This document shows positions 37,034 through 46,096 of a stretch of DNA of 64,000 nucleotides, piece after piece. A model generated the notes under the pieces. It ran no database searches, was not told the DNA's origin, and was given only the letters and a program-made list of their open reading frames with translations. The stretch is taken from NCBI RefSeq assembly GCF_009720525.1, contig NZ_CP043930.1:4124501-4188500 (forward strand). Reading direction: 5' to 3'. Position 1 is the first letter of the stretch, and each line of letters begins with the position of its first letter. Origin of the DNA: Gimesia benthica (GTDB taxonomy: Bacteria; Planctomycetota; Planctomycetia; Planctomycetales; Planctomycetaceae). Made by a program: the position numbers and the translations under genes.

Positions 37034-37741
37034 TCAGGCAGCTTTCTTCAGGGGCGTGGATTCGTCTGCCAGGGAGACCTTTTCTGTTTGCACCAGCTTA
37101 GACTTGCGCTCGAGATCATCCATTTTTTCCTGCACGAGTTCTGTATAGTATTTCAGTTCCTCGCGGGACAGGTTTTCCGGGATGTAGATCGGGTGTCCGA
37201 TCATGTAGTAGACTGTACTGAATGGTTTAGGGATCAAGATATTGGTCCAGCTGCCCTTTAATTCCCAGTACCGGGAAGCTGTGAATGCGGTGGGAACCAC
37301 TGGTCGTCCGGAATGAGATGCCAGGAAAACAATCCCTGCTTTCATTTTATGATGTGGTCCGCGGGGGCCGTCGGGGGTGATGACGATATGGTTTCCTTCT
37401 GCCTCTGTGAGTAACTTCTTGATTGCAGAGGCACCGCCCCGTGAAGTCGATCCTCGAATGACACCCATCCTTGCCGCTTTGAGCATGGCTTTGATCGTAT
37501 CTGCATCCCGATGCTGGCTGATTAAGGCGACCGACTGATGACCACGGGCTCCAAAAAGAGGTGGAATGACTGAATCGTGCCAGACGCTGTACAGGAAACG
37601 TTCCGACCCCGTATCAGCAAAGGGGCAGCGTTCCAGGCTGTCGTCAACAAAATCCAAACGCGTTGTTTTGAAAATCAGACGTAACATAAGGACGACCAGA
37701 TTATTAACGAGACTCAATAGAGCCGGACTCTTGATTTTCAA
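37034..37741 (-). CDS. DUF374 lysophospholipid acyltransferase-like protein
   Basis: AGGAG seven bases before TTG 37741 sets the start, giving 235 residues; the frame open upstream to 37822 has no family match. After a short hydrophobic segment the protein shows the DUF374 pattern: FLYSVWHDS (in place of the usual H-x4-D acyltransferase box), RGSTSRGGASA, and TPDGPRGPHHKMK. These proteins are relatives of glycerolipid acyltransferases and probably transfer acyl chains at the inner membrane, in some bacteria onto lipid A or lysophospholipid. It is flanked by the sigma-54-type regulator gene and the COG2509 gene on the same strand. Confidence 0.85.
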   Translation of the reverse strand: MKIKSPALLSLVNNLVVLMLRLIFKTTRLDFVDDSLERCPFADTGSERFLYSVWHDSVIPPLFGARGHQSVALISQHRDADTIKAMLKAARMGVIRGSTSRGGASAIKKLLTEAEGNHIVITPDGPRGPHHKMKAGIVFLASHSGRPVVPTAFTASRYWELKGSWTNILIPKPFSTVYYMIGHPIYIPENLSREELKYYTELVQEKMDDLERKSKLVQTEKVSLADESTPLKKAA

Positions 37742-37910
37742 TCGAATTCTCCTGCAGGATCTTGACCAGACGGGTAGTGGCTGAGCGAATTGTAATGATG
37801 TTCGCATCTGCGCAAATCCCAATTTCTGCAGGAGGCGTGATTTCTGAATGGCTGGTAGCCACTTTACGCAGATTGCCTGTTTTTAAGCCAATTTCGCGTC
37901 GGACAGGAGC

Positions 37911-39290
37911 TCAAGCGTCAGGATCGAGGGGGATTCCGAGTGCTTCGATGCGTCGGTACAGTTTTGCCCTGGTCAAACCGAGCAAGCGGGCCGCATCCGT
38001 ACGGTTGTGTTTTGTCTGCTCGAGTGCCTGTTGGATCTGATCTTTCTCTACTTCCTGCAGAGTCTGTTCCAGCGGTTTGATGAGAGGGGGCAGGGCCGGT
38101 CCCAGTGAGCGGGCATCCATCCCCGTCAACAGGCGCAGGGGAAGTGAGTCCCGGGTGATCAGGGTTTCCGACGTCGACTGAAAGGCTGACTGAATTACCT
38201 GTGCCAGCTCGTCCAGGTTGGCAGGCCAGAAGTAGTCGTGGAACAGTGAAAGTACTCCCGGTGCAAATCCACTGACCTGTTTCTGCTGGTAGCGATTTTC
38301 ATTCTCCAGAAAATGCTGCGCCAACAGATCGAGGTCTTCTCTCCGTTCCCGGAGGGCAGGTACTTGAATCTGCAGTGTGCTGATCAGAAAGAAAAACTCG
38401 GGGAGCAGTTGTTCCTGTTCGAAAAGTTCAATCAGGGGTGAGGAACAGGCTGTCATCAGCCGGACCGTCTGTGCCTGGGATTTCGTCTGAAAGTTCTCAA
38501 GGATGATTTCCTGGATATCGCGCGAGAGATGATTGACTTCATCCAGGAAAAGCACCCCCGGTTCGAGTGGCATGGATTCATCCAGATCCTTTTCGAAGAC
38601 TTTCTTAACGGTCTGCTTCAGTTCGCGGGGAGGCAGCTTTTTGCAGTTTAACGGAACAAAGATTTTACGGCGCTGCTCACTTTCAAAGTGCAGGGCACGG
38701 GCCAGATGTTCTTTACCGGTTCCGACTTCTCCCTGGAAATGAACGGGCTCTCTGGTATGAGATGCGAGTTCGAGTTGTCGCAGCACGCGCTGCATGGCGG
38801 GATTTCTGGCTATGACCGTGGAAAAGCGAAAGCGATTTCGGAGCGAGAGGCGCAGCGCGGCCAGTTCAGCATGCAGCTGTTGGGAGGCAGTTGCAGAGCG
38901 GAGTTTGTGAGGTTCATCAATGGGATCGATTGTACCCAGTACCAGGCGGGTTCGGTTCTGATCATCCAGCAGCGGAGTGTAGCGAATAACGCAGGGAATG
39001 GTTTTGCCACTGCGGGTCAGCAGGTAACGGGGTACTTCACTCCGCGTCCCTTCAAACACTTCGGGAGGGGGGCAGAGCAGATTACAGACGGACTCACACT
39101 CTTCTGGATCTGTGTCGACTGCATAATCACAGGTCTGTCCCAGTATTTCTTCTGCTGGCCACTCTACAATGCGCTCACAGCCCTGATTGAAGAACAGGAT
39201 GACCCGAGCCGCGTCGATCAGAAACAGAGGAGTCTGGAGCGCATTCAGGCGAGTCTCCAGACGTGTACGGCGTCCCGAACTGCGGTTCAT
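37911..39290 (-). CDS. Degenerate sigma-54-type regulator: PAS, AAA+ without GAFTGA, Fis HTH
   Basis: The 459-residue protein has a PAS domain at about 10-125 (TPLFLIDAARVILFFNQGCE), an AAA+ domain with Walker A-like GEVGTGKEHLA and Walker B GVLFLDEV, and a C-terminal Fis HTH (NRTDAARLLGLTRAKLYRRI). In active enhancer-binding proteins the AAA+ domain carries GAFTGA and the arginine-finger stretch REDLYYRL. Here GAFTGA is absent, replaced by a KVFEKDLDES stretch, and the finger region reads LLPEFFFLIS with no arginine. It therefore probably cannot remodel sigma-54 holoenzyme and may act as a DNA-binding sensor or repressor. The gene lies 44 bases after the KDG-kinase-like gene. Confidence 0.85.
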   Translation of the reverse strand: MNRSSGRRTRLETRLNALQTPLFLIDAARVILFFNQGCERIVEWPAEEILGQTCDYAVDTDPEECESVCNLLCPPPEVFEGTRSEVPRYLLTRSGKTIPCVIRYTPLLDDQNRTRLVLGTIDPIDEPHKLRSATASQQLHAELAALRLSLRNRFRFSTVIARNPAMQRVLRQLELASHTREPVHFQGEVGTGKEHLARALHFESEQRRKIFVPLNCKKLPPRELKQTVKKVFEKDLDESMPLEPGVLFLDEVNHLSRDIQEIILENFQTKSQAQTVRLMTACSSPLIELFEQEQLLPEFFFLISTLQIQVPALRERREDLDLLAQHFLENENRYQQKQVSGFAPGVLSLFHDYFWPANLDELAQVIQSAFQSTSETLITRDSLPLRLLTGMDARSLGPALPPLIKPLEQTLQEVEKDQIQQALEQTKHNRTDAARLLGLTRAKLYRRIEALGIPLDPDA

Positions 39291-39334
39291 GCTGTCCGCC
39301 TCCTCTGTAACCTTCTAGTTTATAAATCAGGCCC

Positions 39335-40441
39335 TTAACGCTGTACGCGTCCCGATCCACCGCCGCGCATTAAGGCTTCAATTTCTGATCGTGTCGAATA
39401 GTTAAAATCACCTTGAATACTGTGTTTCAGGCAACTCGCGGCGACTGCATAGCGAATGGCGGTTTCCGGTGCAGACAGTTCAGGTGTGTTCAACGCAAAG
39501 ATCAGGGCACCCGCGAATGAATCGCCGGCTCCGACGCGATCGACAATATTTCGGATCTCATAGCTGGAATAATTTCCCTCTTTGTCACAGGGAGCAAACT
39601 CAGCCCGCTGTTGACTTTGATCGTAGAGCATGGCTCCCCAGTTATTGTGGCTGGCAGAGATACTTTCCCGCAGAGTAATCGCGACCTGTTTGACATTGGG
39701 GTATTGAGTCGTGATCTCTTTCGCGACGGCGATATAACCTTCGATGTTGAGTGAGCCGGATTCCACATCGGTTTCAGGAGCCCTGATCCCCAGTGAGAGA
39801 TCTGCGTCTTCTTCATTCGCGATGATCACATCGATCAAGGGAGCCAGCGACTGCATAGTGGTCCTGGCCAGTTCAGCCGGGGCCACACCTGGTTTCCAGT
39901 TCCAGAGTTTTTTGCGAAAGTTGAGGTCACAGGAGACGGTGATGTTCCGTTTGCGGGCTTCCTGTAAGGCTCTCTCGGTGAGACGAGCTGCTGATTCACT
40001 GATGGCGGGTGTAATTCCAGTGATATGAAACCAGGTTGCTCCTTCAAAGACCCGATCCCAGTTAAATGTTTCTTCTGTAGCCTGGGCAATGGAGCTGAAT
40101 TCACGATCATAGGTGACAGTGCCTCCACGCTGGTTGGCTCCCGTTTCCACAAAGTAGATCCCGAACCGCCCTTGAGACGTCCGGTGGATCAGGCTGGAAT
40201 CGACGCCCAGTTTCTGCATCTCCTGTACGAGGGCATCCGTAATTGGATTGTCCGGGGAGGCGGTGGCAAAAGCAGATGTACCTCCCTGGAAAGCGACGGA
40301 GATGGCGACATTCAGTTCACCGCCACCAAAGGTTGATTCCAGAAGGCCGGGGATGGACTGCCTGACCCGCAAATGATTTTGAGGCGCCAACCTCAACATG
40401 ACCTCACCTAAAGTAACGACTCGCACGGCGCACCTTTGCAT
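39335..40441 (-). CDS. kdgK: PfkB-family sugar kinase (2-keto-3-deoxygluconate kinase-like)
   Basis: A 368-residue ribokinase-fold enzyme. VVTLGEVMLRLAP opens the domain, FGGGELNVAISVA is the substrate-binding glycine motif, and DRVGAGDSFAGAL carries the catalytic Asp. The C-terminal GDFNYST and GSGRVQR are features I associate with 2-keto-3-deoxygluconate kinases, which make KDPG for the Entner-Doudoroff or uronate pathways. No KDPG aldolase lies nearby. The start is ATG 40441, without a clear ribosome binding site; a GTG a few codons downstream is possible. The regulator gene follows 44 bases later and could control it. Confidence 0.85.
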   Translation of the reverse strand: MQRCAVRVVTLGEVMLRLAPQNHLRVRQSIPGLLESTFGGGELNVAISVAFQGGTSAFATASPDNPITDALVQEMQKLGVDSSLIHRTSQGRFGIYFVETGANQRGGTVTYDREFSSIAQATEETFNWDRVFEGATWFHITGITPAISESAARLTERALQEARKRNITVSCDLNFRKKLWNWKPGVAPAELARTTMQSLAPLIDVIIANEEDADLSLGIRAPETDVESGSLNIEGYIAVAKEITTQYPNVKQVAITLRESISASHNNWGAMLYDQSQQRAEFAPCDKEGNYSSYEIRNIVDRVGAGDSFAGALIFALNTPELSAPETAIRYAVAASCLKHSIQGDFNYSTRSEIEALMRGGGSGRVQR

Positions 40442-40995
40442 TTATTTATAATATTCTGACGGGGGAAAATACACGTCGTTCAGCTTACCCTGCCTGATCA
40501 AATCATTCCAGCTTGGCATAAGAAACGAAGCGTGTTGGTGGCGAATCGATTATGGGGAGCATCTGAGGAGAATCCCTGAAATGACGTCTGAGGACGAAAG
40601 ATGATTCTTGATTTATTCTTGAAAATATGCCATGGTGTGCCAAACAGTTGTCACACCCCTGATTTAGAATCATTTCATGAATCAGACTTGATCAATACAC
40701 AGAATACAGGTGGCGGCAGTTTCGTCTAGCCCGTTCAGGGACAGAGATGGAGATGGACGGGGTTGCCTGCATGGAACTGCCGCCCCGCTGTTTTTGTGCA
40801 AGTTTGTCCCCTCTTTAAAGCGTCAAAACATCTGGACAAAAATCCCTTTGTATCCGCGACTCCTGATTCATAAGGAGGCTTTCACCTGATCTGGGCAATT
40901 ATTTGATCTCAGCTGCATCGTTCGTTTTGACATCCTCACCGGGCAAAAATAGATTGCTCCTTTGTGTCAGATGTTGAACCCTGGAAAGCGAGCAA
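40442..40995. other. Intergenic region containing a candidate structured RNA
   Basis: A 554-base gap between divergent genes. The only striking element is the nested stem structure at 40712-40795, listed separately. The remainder shows no coding frame or repeat. Confidence 0.55.
40712..40795 (+). ncRNA. Candidate small structured RNA with terminator-like end
   Basis: GGCGGCAGTTTC at 40712-40723 pairs with GGAACTGCCGCC at 40773-40784 (12 pairs, one G-U). Inside it, CCCGTTCA at 40730-40737 pairs with TGGACGGG at 40754-40761 (8 pairs, one G-U). A TTTTT run follows at 40791-40795. Two nested GC-rich stems followed by T residues, in a 554-base gap without genes, suggest a small RNA of roughly 85-95 nucleotides. 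It has no SRP, 6S or tmRNA signature that I recognise. It could also be the leader or terminator of an undetected transcript. Confidence 0.45.
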
Positions 40996-41181
40996 ATGGA
41001 GCCAAAGGAAACGGAAGTGGTCTGCCCGGACTGCGACCAGAAAATTGAATTCAAATATGGAATGAACGAAACGGGCAGGCTGACATCAATGGAATTTCAG
41101 TCACGACGTCTGGGTTGTTCTGTCGAGTGTCCTCACTGTGGCCATGTCTTTGTCTACAAAGTTGACTCTGACGACAATTAA
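40996..41181 (+). CDS. Small double-CxxC zinc-ribbon protein
   Basis: A 61-residue protein with CPDC at residues 10-13 and CPHC at 45-48, a textbook zinc ribbon with a basic and polar middle. It starts at ATG 40996 (upstream AGCGAGCAA is weak). Such small ribbons bind nucleic acid or protein. Its 3' part overlaps by 131 bases the antisense C-terminal tail of the NuoN-like gene; the regular cysteine spacing argues that this strand is the genuine coding one there. Confidence 0.72.
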   Translation: MEPKETEVVCPDCDQKIEFKYGMNETGRLTSMEFQSRRLGCSVECPHCGHVFVYKVDSDDN

Positions 41182-42358
41182 ACAGACATCTTAATCGTCT
41201 GTTATCCCCCTGAATATTCAGCATCATCTTCACGCTGAAGATTAACGACCCAATCAGACAACAATAGCAGGCGATGAGCATGCCACGATGCGACCGCTGT
41301 CTGTGTCTCGTCAGCGGCTGCGCCAAGCAGACTTGGATCAGTAACCTGATACAGACAAAGGCAGTCAACGCGGAAGAGATGGCAACAACGACCGCCAGTC
41401 CCAGGTAGCCGGCATGCAGAGTGGCCATCGTGCCTGTCATGGAAGGCTGATGGATTTCGAGCAGCAAGATCAATGTCTGCCACTTCAGTCGGAACACCGC
41501 CAGCGCAGGAAATCCGGCCAGAGTTAACAGCAGCAGTACCGCAGCGATGCCTGCCAGACGCTGATCGGCAAACAGCCCCCTCAATTGTTCTGGGGTGCGA
41601 ATCTTCGTGCCCTGCTGTGCCAGTGCATCAATCAGAAATGCCAGACCGGCCAGAGTGAGGTAGGAGAACAAGAGCTCCGGTGCATATTCCTGGATCGCCT
41701 GCAGAATCGAGCCTGACTCCGGATTCTCTGAGGCATGTCTCCACCTCCAGCAGACAGCAGACAGCAGGGCCAGAAAGACGCCTGTGGTCTGGATGAGAAG
41801 CAGATCGAATAGACCTCGTATTATTTTTTCGACGAGCAGGAGCCCGGATGAGACAGTCAGTGTGATCAGGGCGCAATAATAAAAAATCTGTTCCAGCAAG
41901 GCAGACTCGACAACGCCGATTTGTGAACCGATCAAGATCAGAAAACTGAGGCCCGCGGTGAGGGGGATCAGTAAGGTTGTGGTGGAAATCCAGCAGGGAA
42001 TTTCGGCTCTGAGTTCCTGTTGTCGAAAGTGAATAGGAATGGCTCCCATGCGGAAGACGCAACCGAGTAACGTCAACAGGATTCCCAGTGCTGGCAGTGA
42101 GTGATTGCCTGATGCGCCTGGTCTGGGAGAGATTGTATTCAGGTAGCTATGGATGTCTGTGAGCCGCGTGGAGTCAACCACTGCGATTAACAGAAGGATG
42201 CCCGAGAGCAGTATCAGCGTTAAAGGCAACGATGATTTCAGCATCAACCGCGCAGTCAGAGGGCGATTGAGCTGAGGTATTTGCGCGAGTGTCAAACCGC
42301 TGTTGCACAGCAGAATGAGCTCAAACCCAAGTGCCAAAAAAAGAAGATCATTGAGCAT
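41051..42358 (-). CDS. Orphan NuoN/MrpD-like membrane protein with run-on C-terminus
   Basis: About ten hydrophobic segments and the stretch FRMGAIPIHF resemble the antiporter-like subunits of complex I (NuoN) and Mrp complexes, as does LAGFPALAVFRLKWQTL. It lacks the usual run of lysines and the Lys-rich TM7-8 region is degenerate (VEKIIRGLFDLLLIQ). No other nuo genes are nearby. The last 50 residues, after MMLNIQG, are polar and lie antisense to the zinc-ribbon gene, as if an original stop near 41200 was lost. ATG 42358 is used; TTG 42373, overlapping the upstream stop, is possible. Its role may be in a non-standard proton-translocating complex. Confidence 0.72.
   Translation of the reverse strand: MLNDLLFLALGFELILLCNSGLTLAQIPQLNRPLTARLMLKSSLPLTLILLSGILLLIAVVDSTRLTDIHSYLNTISPRPGASGNHSLPALGILLTLLGCVFRMGAIPIHFRQQELRAEIPCWISTTTLLIPLTAGLSFLILIGSQIGVVESALLEQIFYYCALITLTVSSGLLLVEKIIRGLFDLLLIQTTGVFLALLSAVCWRWRHASENPESGSILQAIQEYAPELLFSYLTLAGLAFLIDALAQQGTKIRTPEQLRGLFADQRLAGIAAVLLLLTLAGFPALAVFRLKWQTLILLLEIHQPSMTGTMATLHAGYLGLAVVVAISSALTAFVCIRLLIQVCLAQPLTRHRQRSHRGMLIACYCCLIGSLIFSVKMMLNIQGDNRRLRCLFNCRQSQLCRQRHGHSEDTRQNNPDVVTEIPLMSACPFRSFHI
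41181..41203. terminator. Weak hairpin between convergent genes
   Basis: AACAGAC (41181-41187) and GTCTGTT (41197-41203) form a 7-bp stem directly after the zinc-ribbon stop. On the minus strand it is followed by TAATT. It could end either transcript, but the T-run is poor. The NuoN-like frame runs through it. Confidence 0.35.
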
Positions 42359-42369
42359 GGGAACTGAGA

Positions 42370-43401
42370 TCAATCATGTCGAGTGCTTCCATCGGCGGCA
42401 GGCATTGTGAGCAGAACTTTTCCAGAAGTCCCCTGACGTTCTGCTTCACCGACGGCTTCTACGATTTGATCCAGAGGATAGCGGGCACTGATTTCGGTGG
42501 ACAGGACCCCCTGTCGGATCAATCCGGTCAATTTTGAGACGAGTCTGATCTTAGCGGGGAGCGAAAGACTCTCCATATGTCGTGCGAGCCAGAATCCTTC
42601 AATACTGGCGCCCGTACGAATCAGGTCACGCGAGAAGAAGTTTAACGGCGCGTCGTCCAGTGAGCCGAAGACAATCAGCCGGGAACGTTCACCCAGAACT
42701 TTGACCAGTGCTGAAGCGGTTTTGCCTCCCACTGGATCAATGGCATAACGGAGAGTCTGTTTCCCGGTCAGTTTTCTGATCTGGTCTATCAGAATCCGCT
42801 CATCATCGTGTGCCGCATTAAACACAATGACATGTTGCGCTCCCAGTGCTTTTAATTCCGCAGCCTGTTCCTGGCGACGAACCACGTTGAGTGTCTTGAA
42901 TCCTTCAAGCTGACCGAGTCGAATGATCATTCTACCGACTGCGGATGCGGCTGCCGTCTGGATCAGCCATTCTCCTGCAGGAATCTTGAGTACCTGTTTG
43001 ACCAGGACATAGGCGGTGGCCGGATTGACAAAAAAAGTCGCCGCCTGGTCAATAGTCAGTTTCCCGGAGACAGGAATCACAAACTGACTGGAAAGGGCCA
43101 CTTTGTCCGCCCAGTTTCCTGTCTGGCGATTCAGGACAACGACCCGCTTGCCTTTGAGGATACTTCCCCCTAAGCCACCGCCGCTGGCCTCTACGATGCC
43201 GACTCCTTCAAAGCCCGGCACAGCGGGCAGGGCAGGGCGCGTGGAATAGCCGCCTCTGATGTTGAGCAGGTCAGAGGGATTGACGGGACTGGCCAGCATG
43301 CGGACCAGTACTTCTCCCGCTCGGGCAACCGGTTCTTCCGACTCACAGACTTTGAGGACGTCAGCCGGTTCTCCAAATTGCTCAAAGCGAATCACGCGCA
43401 T
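42370..43401 (-). CDS. MDR quinone-reductase / enoyl reductase-like oxidoreductase
   Basis: From ATG 43401 the product has 343 residues. It lacks catalytic zinc ligands but has NPSDLLNIRG, VPGFEGVGIV and the AAASAVGRMIIRLG nucleotide loop, typical of the zinc-free quinone reductase and 2-enoyl thioester reductase branch of the medium-chain dehydrogenases. These use NADPH to reduce quinones or enoyl-CoA/ACP. An upstream in-frame ATG at 43416 is an alternative. The stop overlaps or abuts the start of the NuoN-like gene, so the two are probably cotranscribed. Confidence 0.85.
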   Translation of the reverse strand: MRVIRFEQFGEPADVLKVCESEEPVARAGEVLVRMLASPVNPSDLLNIRGGYSTRPALPAVPGFEGVGIVEASGGGLGGSILKGKRVVVLNRQTGNWADKVALSSQFVIPVSGKLTIDQAATFFVNPATAYVLVKQVLKIPAGEWLIQTAAASAVGRMIIRLGQLEGFKTLNVVRRQEQAAELKALGAQHVIVFNAAHDDERILIDQIRKLTGKQTLRYAIDPVGGKTASALVKVLGERSRLIVFGSLDDAPLNFFSRDLIRTGASIEGFWLARHMESLSLPAKIRLVSKLTGLIRQGVLSTEISARYPLDQIVEAVGEAERQGTSGKVLLTMPAADGSTRHD

Positions 43402-43502
43402 GGACTGTTCTTTCACTATCAGAAAATATCACTGCAGAGAAAGTTTAACAGGTCGAACTCAATCCGATCAAGCAGTGTCGCAGTGCGCGATCAGAAATCG
43501 GT

Positions 43503-43546
43503 CCGAACAAAAACAATCCTTGTCACGGACAGTGTGACAAGGATTG
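43503..43546 (-). terminator. Rho-independent terminator of the YbjN-like gene
   Basis: A perfect 13-bp stem (CAATCCTTGTCAC at 43514-43526 with its complement at 43534-43546) and a 7-base loop are followed on the minus strand by TTTTTGTT (complement of 43506-43513). It lies about 50 bases after the stop of the gene at 43598-44269. Confidence 0.9.
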
Positions 43547-43597
43547 CTGCGGATCTTCAAAATTGGATCAACCTGAATGACAGCTGATGCAGAATGA

Positions 43598-44269
43598 TTA
43601 GTTCTGACGGGTTGCGTTGAATTTAGAAACCCCTGAAGCCGACTGAGTAGGCTGTGCGGCGGGTTTCTGTGCGGTACCCTGTGGTTCTGGTGTACTGGAA
43701 CGCTTCCAGTTGTCAGTTGACCAGTGAGGATAGTACTGCACGACGCTGCTGCCCAGGTCGCTCAGAATTTCGTGGAATTTTTTGGTGGTCATGTGCTGGT
43801 TGGGGATCACCCGCTGCAGAACAAACCGACGGTTGCTGGAGATATAAGCAAAGAATTTGCCGTTGCCCATGCGGTCGTTGTCAGACAGCAGACGCAACAT
43901 GGCGGTCCGGGGAACATCGGCAGCACTGCGGGGCAGCGGATCCAGCCAGGCCATGACCCAGACCCATTCACCATTTTCACTCAGAACAGCAGACATGGAG
44001 AGTTCCCATTCTTCTTTGTTCTGATTGGCTTTGAACTGAAAGTCGTAGCGTTTCTTGGTTTTGGTAACTTGCAGACCCATGGCTTTCAGCAGGTTGCCCA
44101 GCTGATCTTCTGAGATCTGGCCGGGTAGCTTTTCTCCGCTGGCTTTCTCAGCGGGTGCACTAGAGGCAGCAGGCTGCTGCGCGTGAGCACCCACTCCCAG
44201 AATTGCCATGGCCGATAACACAGCCAGAAAACAACCCACGACGATCCATCCGCGTAACGTGATTTTCAT
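43598..44269 (-). CDS. Exported protein with YbjN-like domain
   Basis: The 223-residue protein has a signal peptide (residues 1-30, WIVVGCFLAVLSAMAIL, cleavage after AHA), a Pro/Ala/Ser-rich linker, a domain at about 52-180 and a Gln/Pro/Ser-rich tail. The domain order (ISEDQLGNLLKAMGLQV, then paired strands and a helix with FHEILSDLGSSV) resembles the YbjN / type III chaperone-like fold. That fold often mediates protein binding. It should act in the periplasm. It has its own terminator, and two hairpins separate it from the Nudix gene upstream. Confidence 0.72.
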   Translation of the reverse strand: MKITLRGWIVVGCFLAVLSAMAILGVGAHAQQPAASSAPAEKASGEKLPGQISEDQLGNLLKAMGLQVTKTKKRYDFQFKANQNKEEWELSMSAVLSENGEWVWVMAWLDPLPRSAADVPRTAMLRLLSDNDRMGNGKFFAYISSNRRFVLQRVIPNQHMTTKKFHEILSDLGSSVVQYYPHWSTDNWKRSSTPEPQGTAQKPAAQPTQSASGVSKFNATRQN

Positions 44270-44348
44270 TTTGAAGACACTCCTTTGTCACTTCATTGCT
44301 CTTGTGTTTACGCTTGTCTACCTGCGTTCCATCTGCAGGCTGACCGGC

Positions 44349-44397
44349 GACTGTCTGGCGTTGCCTGAGACAGTCAGGGATGATTTCGTCATCCCTG
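44349..44397. other. Two adjacent hairpins between the Nudix and YbjN-like genes
   Basis: GACTGTC (44349-44355) pairs with GACAGTC (44369-44375), and CAGGGATGA (44375-44383) pairs with TCATCCCTG (44389-44397) around a TTTCG loop. Neither is followed by a T-run, so they may be RNA stability or processing elements at the end of the Nudix transcript rather than terminators. Confidence 0.5.
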
Positions 44398-44440
44398 GGT
44401 CGGAAGCATGGCTCTCAGCGGCAGATTCTGCCGAATTGAG

Positions 44441-45052
<612 letters not shown>

Positions 45053-45107
45053 CGCTGATCCTTCTATGCTATGTGAACAGGTTGACGTTGATTGAAAATT
45101 CGATGCG

Positions 45108-45899
45108 TCAGGAAGCTGAGCGCCCCAGCAGTTCGCAGACTTTGTCGCCGATTTCCGGCGAACGCATGAGTGTTTCGCCTACCAGAATGCCTTGCACGCC
45201 GGCCTCCTGCAGTCGCAGGACGTCTTCGCGGTTCCGAATACCACTCTCACTGATCAGCAGGCAGTCTTCCGGCAGACGGGGGCTGAGTTCAATGGAGTGA
45301 TCCAGGCTGGTGACGAATGTTTTCAGGTTGCGGTTGTTGATCCCCAGCATGGGTGGGTTGAGTTTCAGGACCCGATCGAGGTTGTTGGGTTCATAGATTT
45401 CGACCAGAGCCTGCATGCCCAGTTCCAAGGCATAGCCATACAGATCATGCAACTGCGTATCATCCAGGCACTCGGCGATCAAGAGGACGCAATCCGCGCC
45501 CGCGACGCGCGCTTCCAGGATCTGGTAGCGATCGATGATGAACTCTTTTCGCATGACGGGAATCGCGACGGCAGCACGAACCGCCTTGAGGTAATCGAGG
45601 TGCCCCTGGAAATAGTTCTCGTCGGTCAAGACACTCAAACAGGCAGCTCCGAACCGTTCATAGGTCTGTGCAATTTCAACCGGATGAAAATCATCCCGAA
45701 TGATTCCGGCAGAGGGAGAGGCTTTTTTTACCTCAGCGATCATTCCCACAGGGCCGTGGTTTCGCAGAGATGCGACAAAATCACGTATGGGAGGCGCCGT
45801 CGACAGCTGATCGACCAGCGCTGCAGCAGGCACGCGAACTTTGGCCTGGCTGACTTCGCCCTGTTTGTGTTGAATGATTTCTTCGAGAATGTTACTCAC
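45108..45899 (-). CDS. trpC: Indole-3-glycerol phosphate synthase
   Basis: A 263-residue TIM barrel starting [28 protein letters not shown] holds the catalytic Lys of the first strand, VMRKEFIID the second, [14 protein letters not shown] and [10 protein letters not shown] follow, with LISESGI and GILVGETLM near the end. It closes carboxyphenylamino-deoxyribulose phosphate to indole-3-glycerol phosphate in tryptophan synthesis. It is standalone; no other trp gene is in the window. Length and motifs are typical. Confidence 0.95.
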   Translation of the reverse strand: MSNILEEIIQHKQGEVSQAKVRVPAAALVDQLSTAPPIRDFVASLRNHGPVGMIAEVKKASPSAGIIRDDFHPVEIAQTYERFGAACLSVLTDENYFQGHLDYLKAVRAAVAIPVMRKEFIIDRYQILEARVAGADCVLLIAECLDDTQLHDLYGYALELGMQALVEIYEPNNLDRVLKLNPPMLGINNRNLKTFVTSLDHSIELSPRLPEDCLLISESGIRNREDVLRLQEAGVQGILVGETLMRSPEIGDKVCELLGRSAS

Positions 45900-46096
45900 G
45901 GATTTATCTGGCTACCTTCGGTTGCAGGGGCACTGATTGTCGATTCTGTCTCCGTAGCATAACTCCCCGGACGCCGAAGTACCACAGAGTCGATGAAAGC
46001 GATCGTGATTCCACTTGTAATTCCGATCGGGGATCACCACGATGGTCTCATAACTCCCCTGATGTCATTGAATTCCAGCGAACCAGGAGCTCCCCG

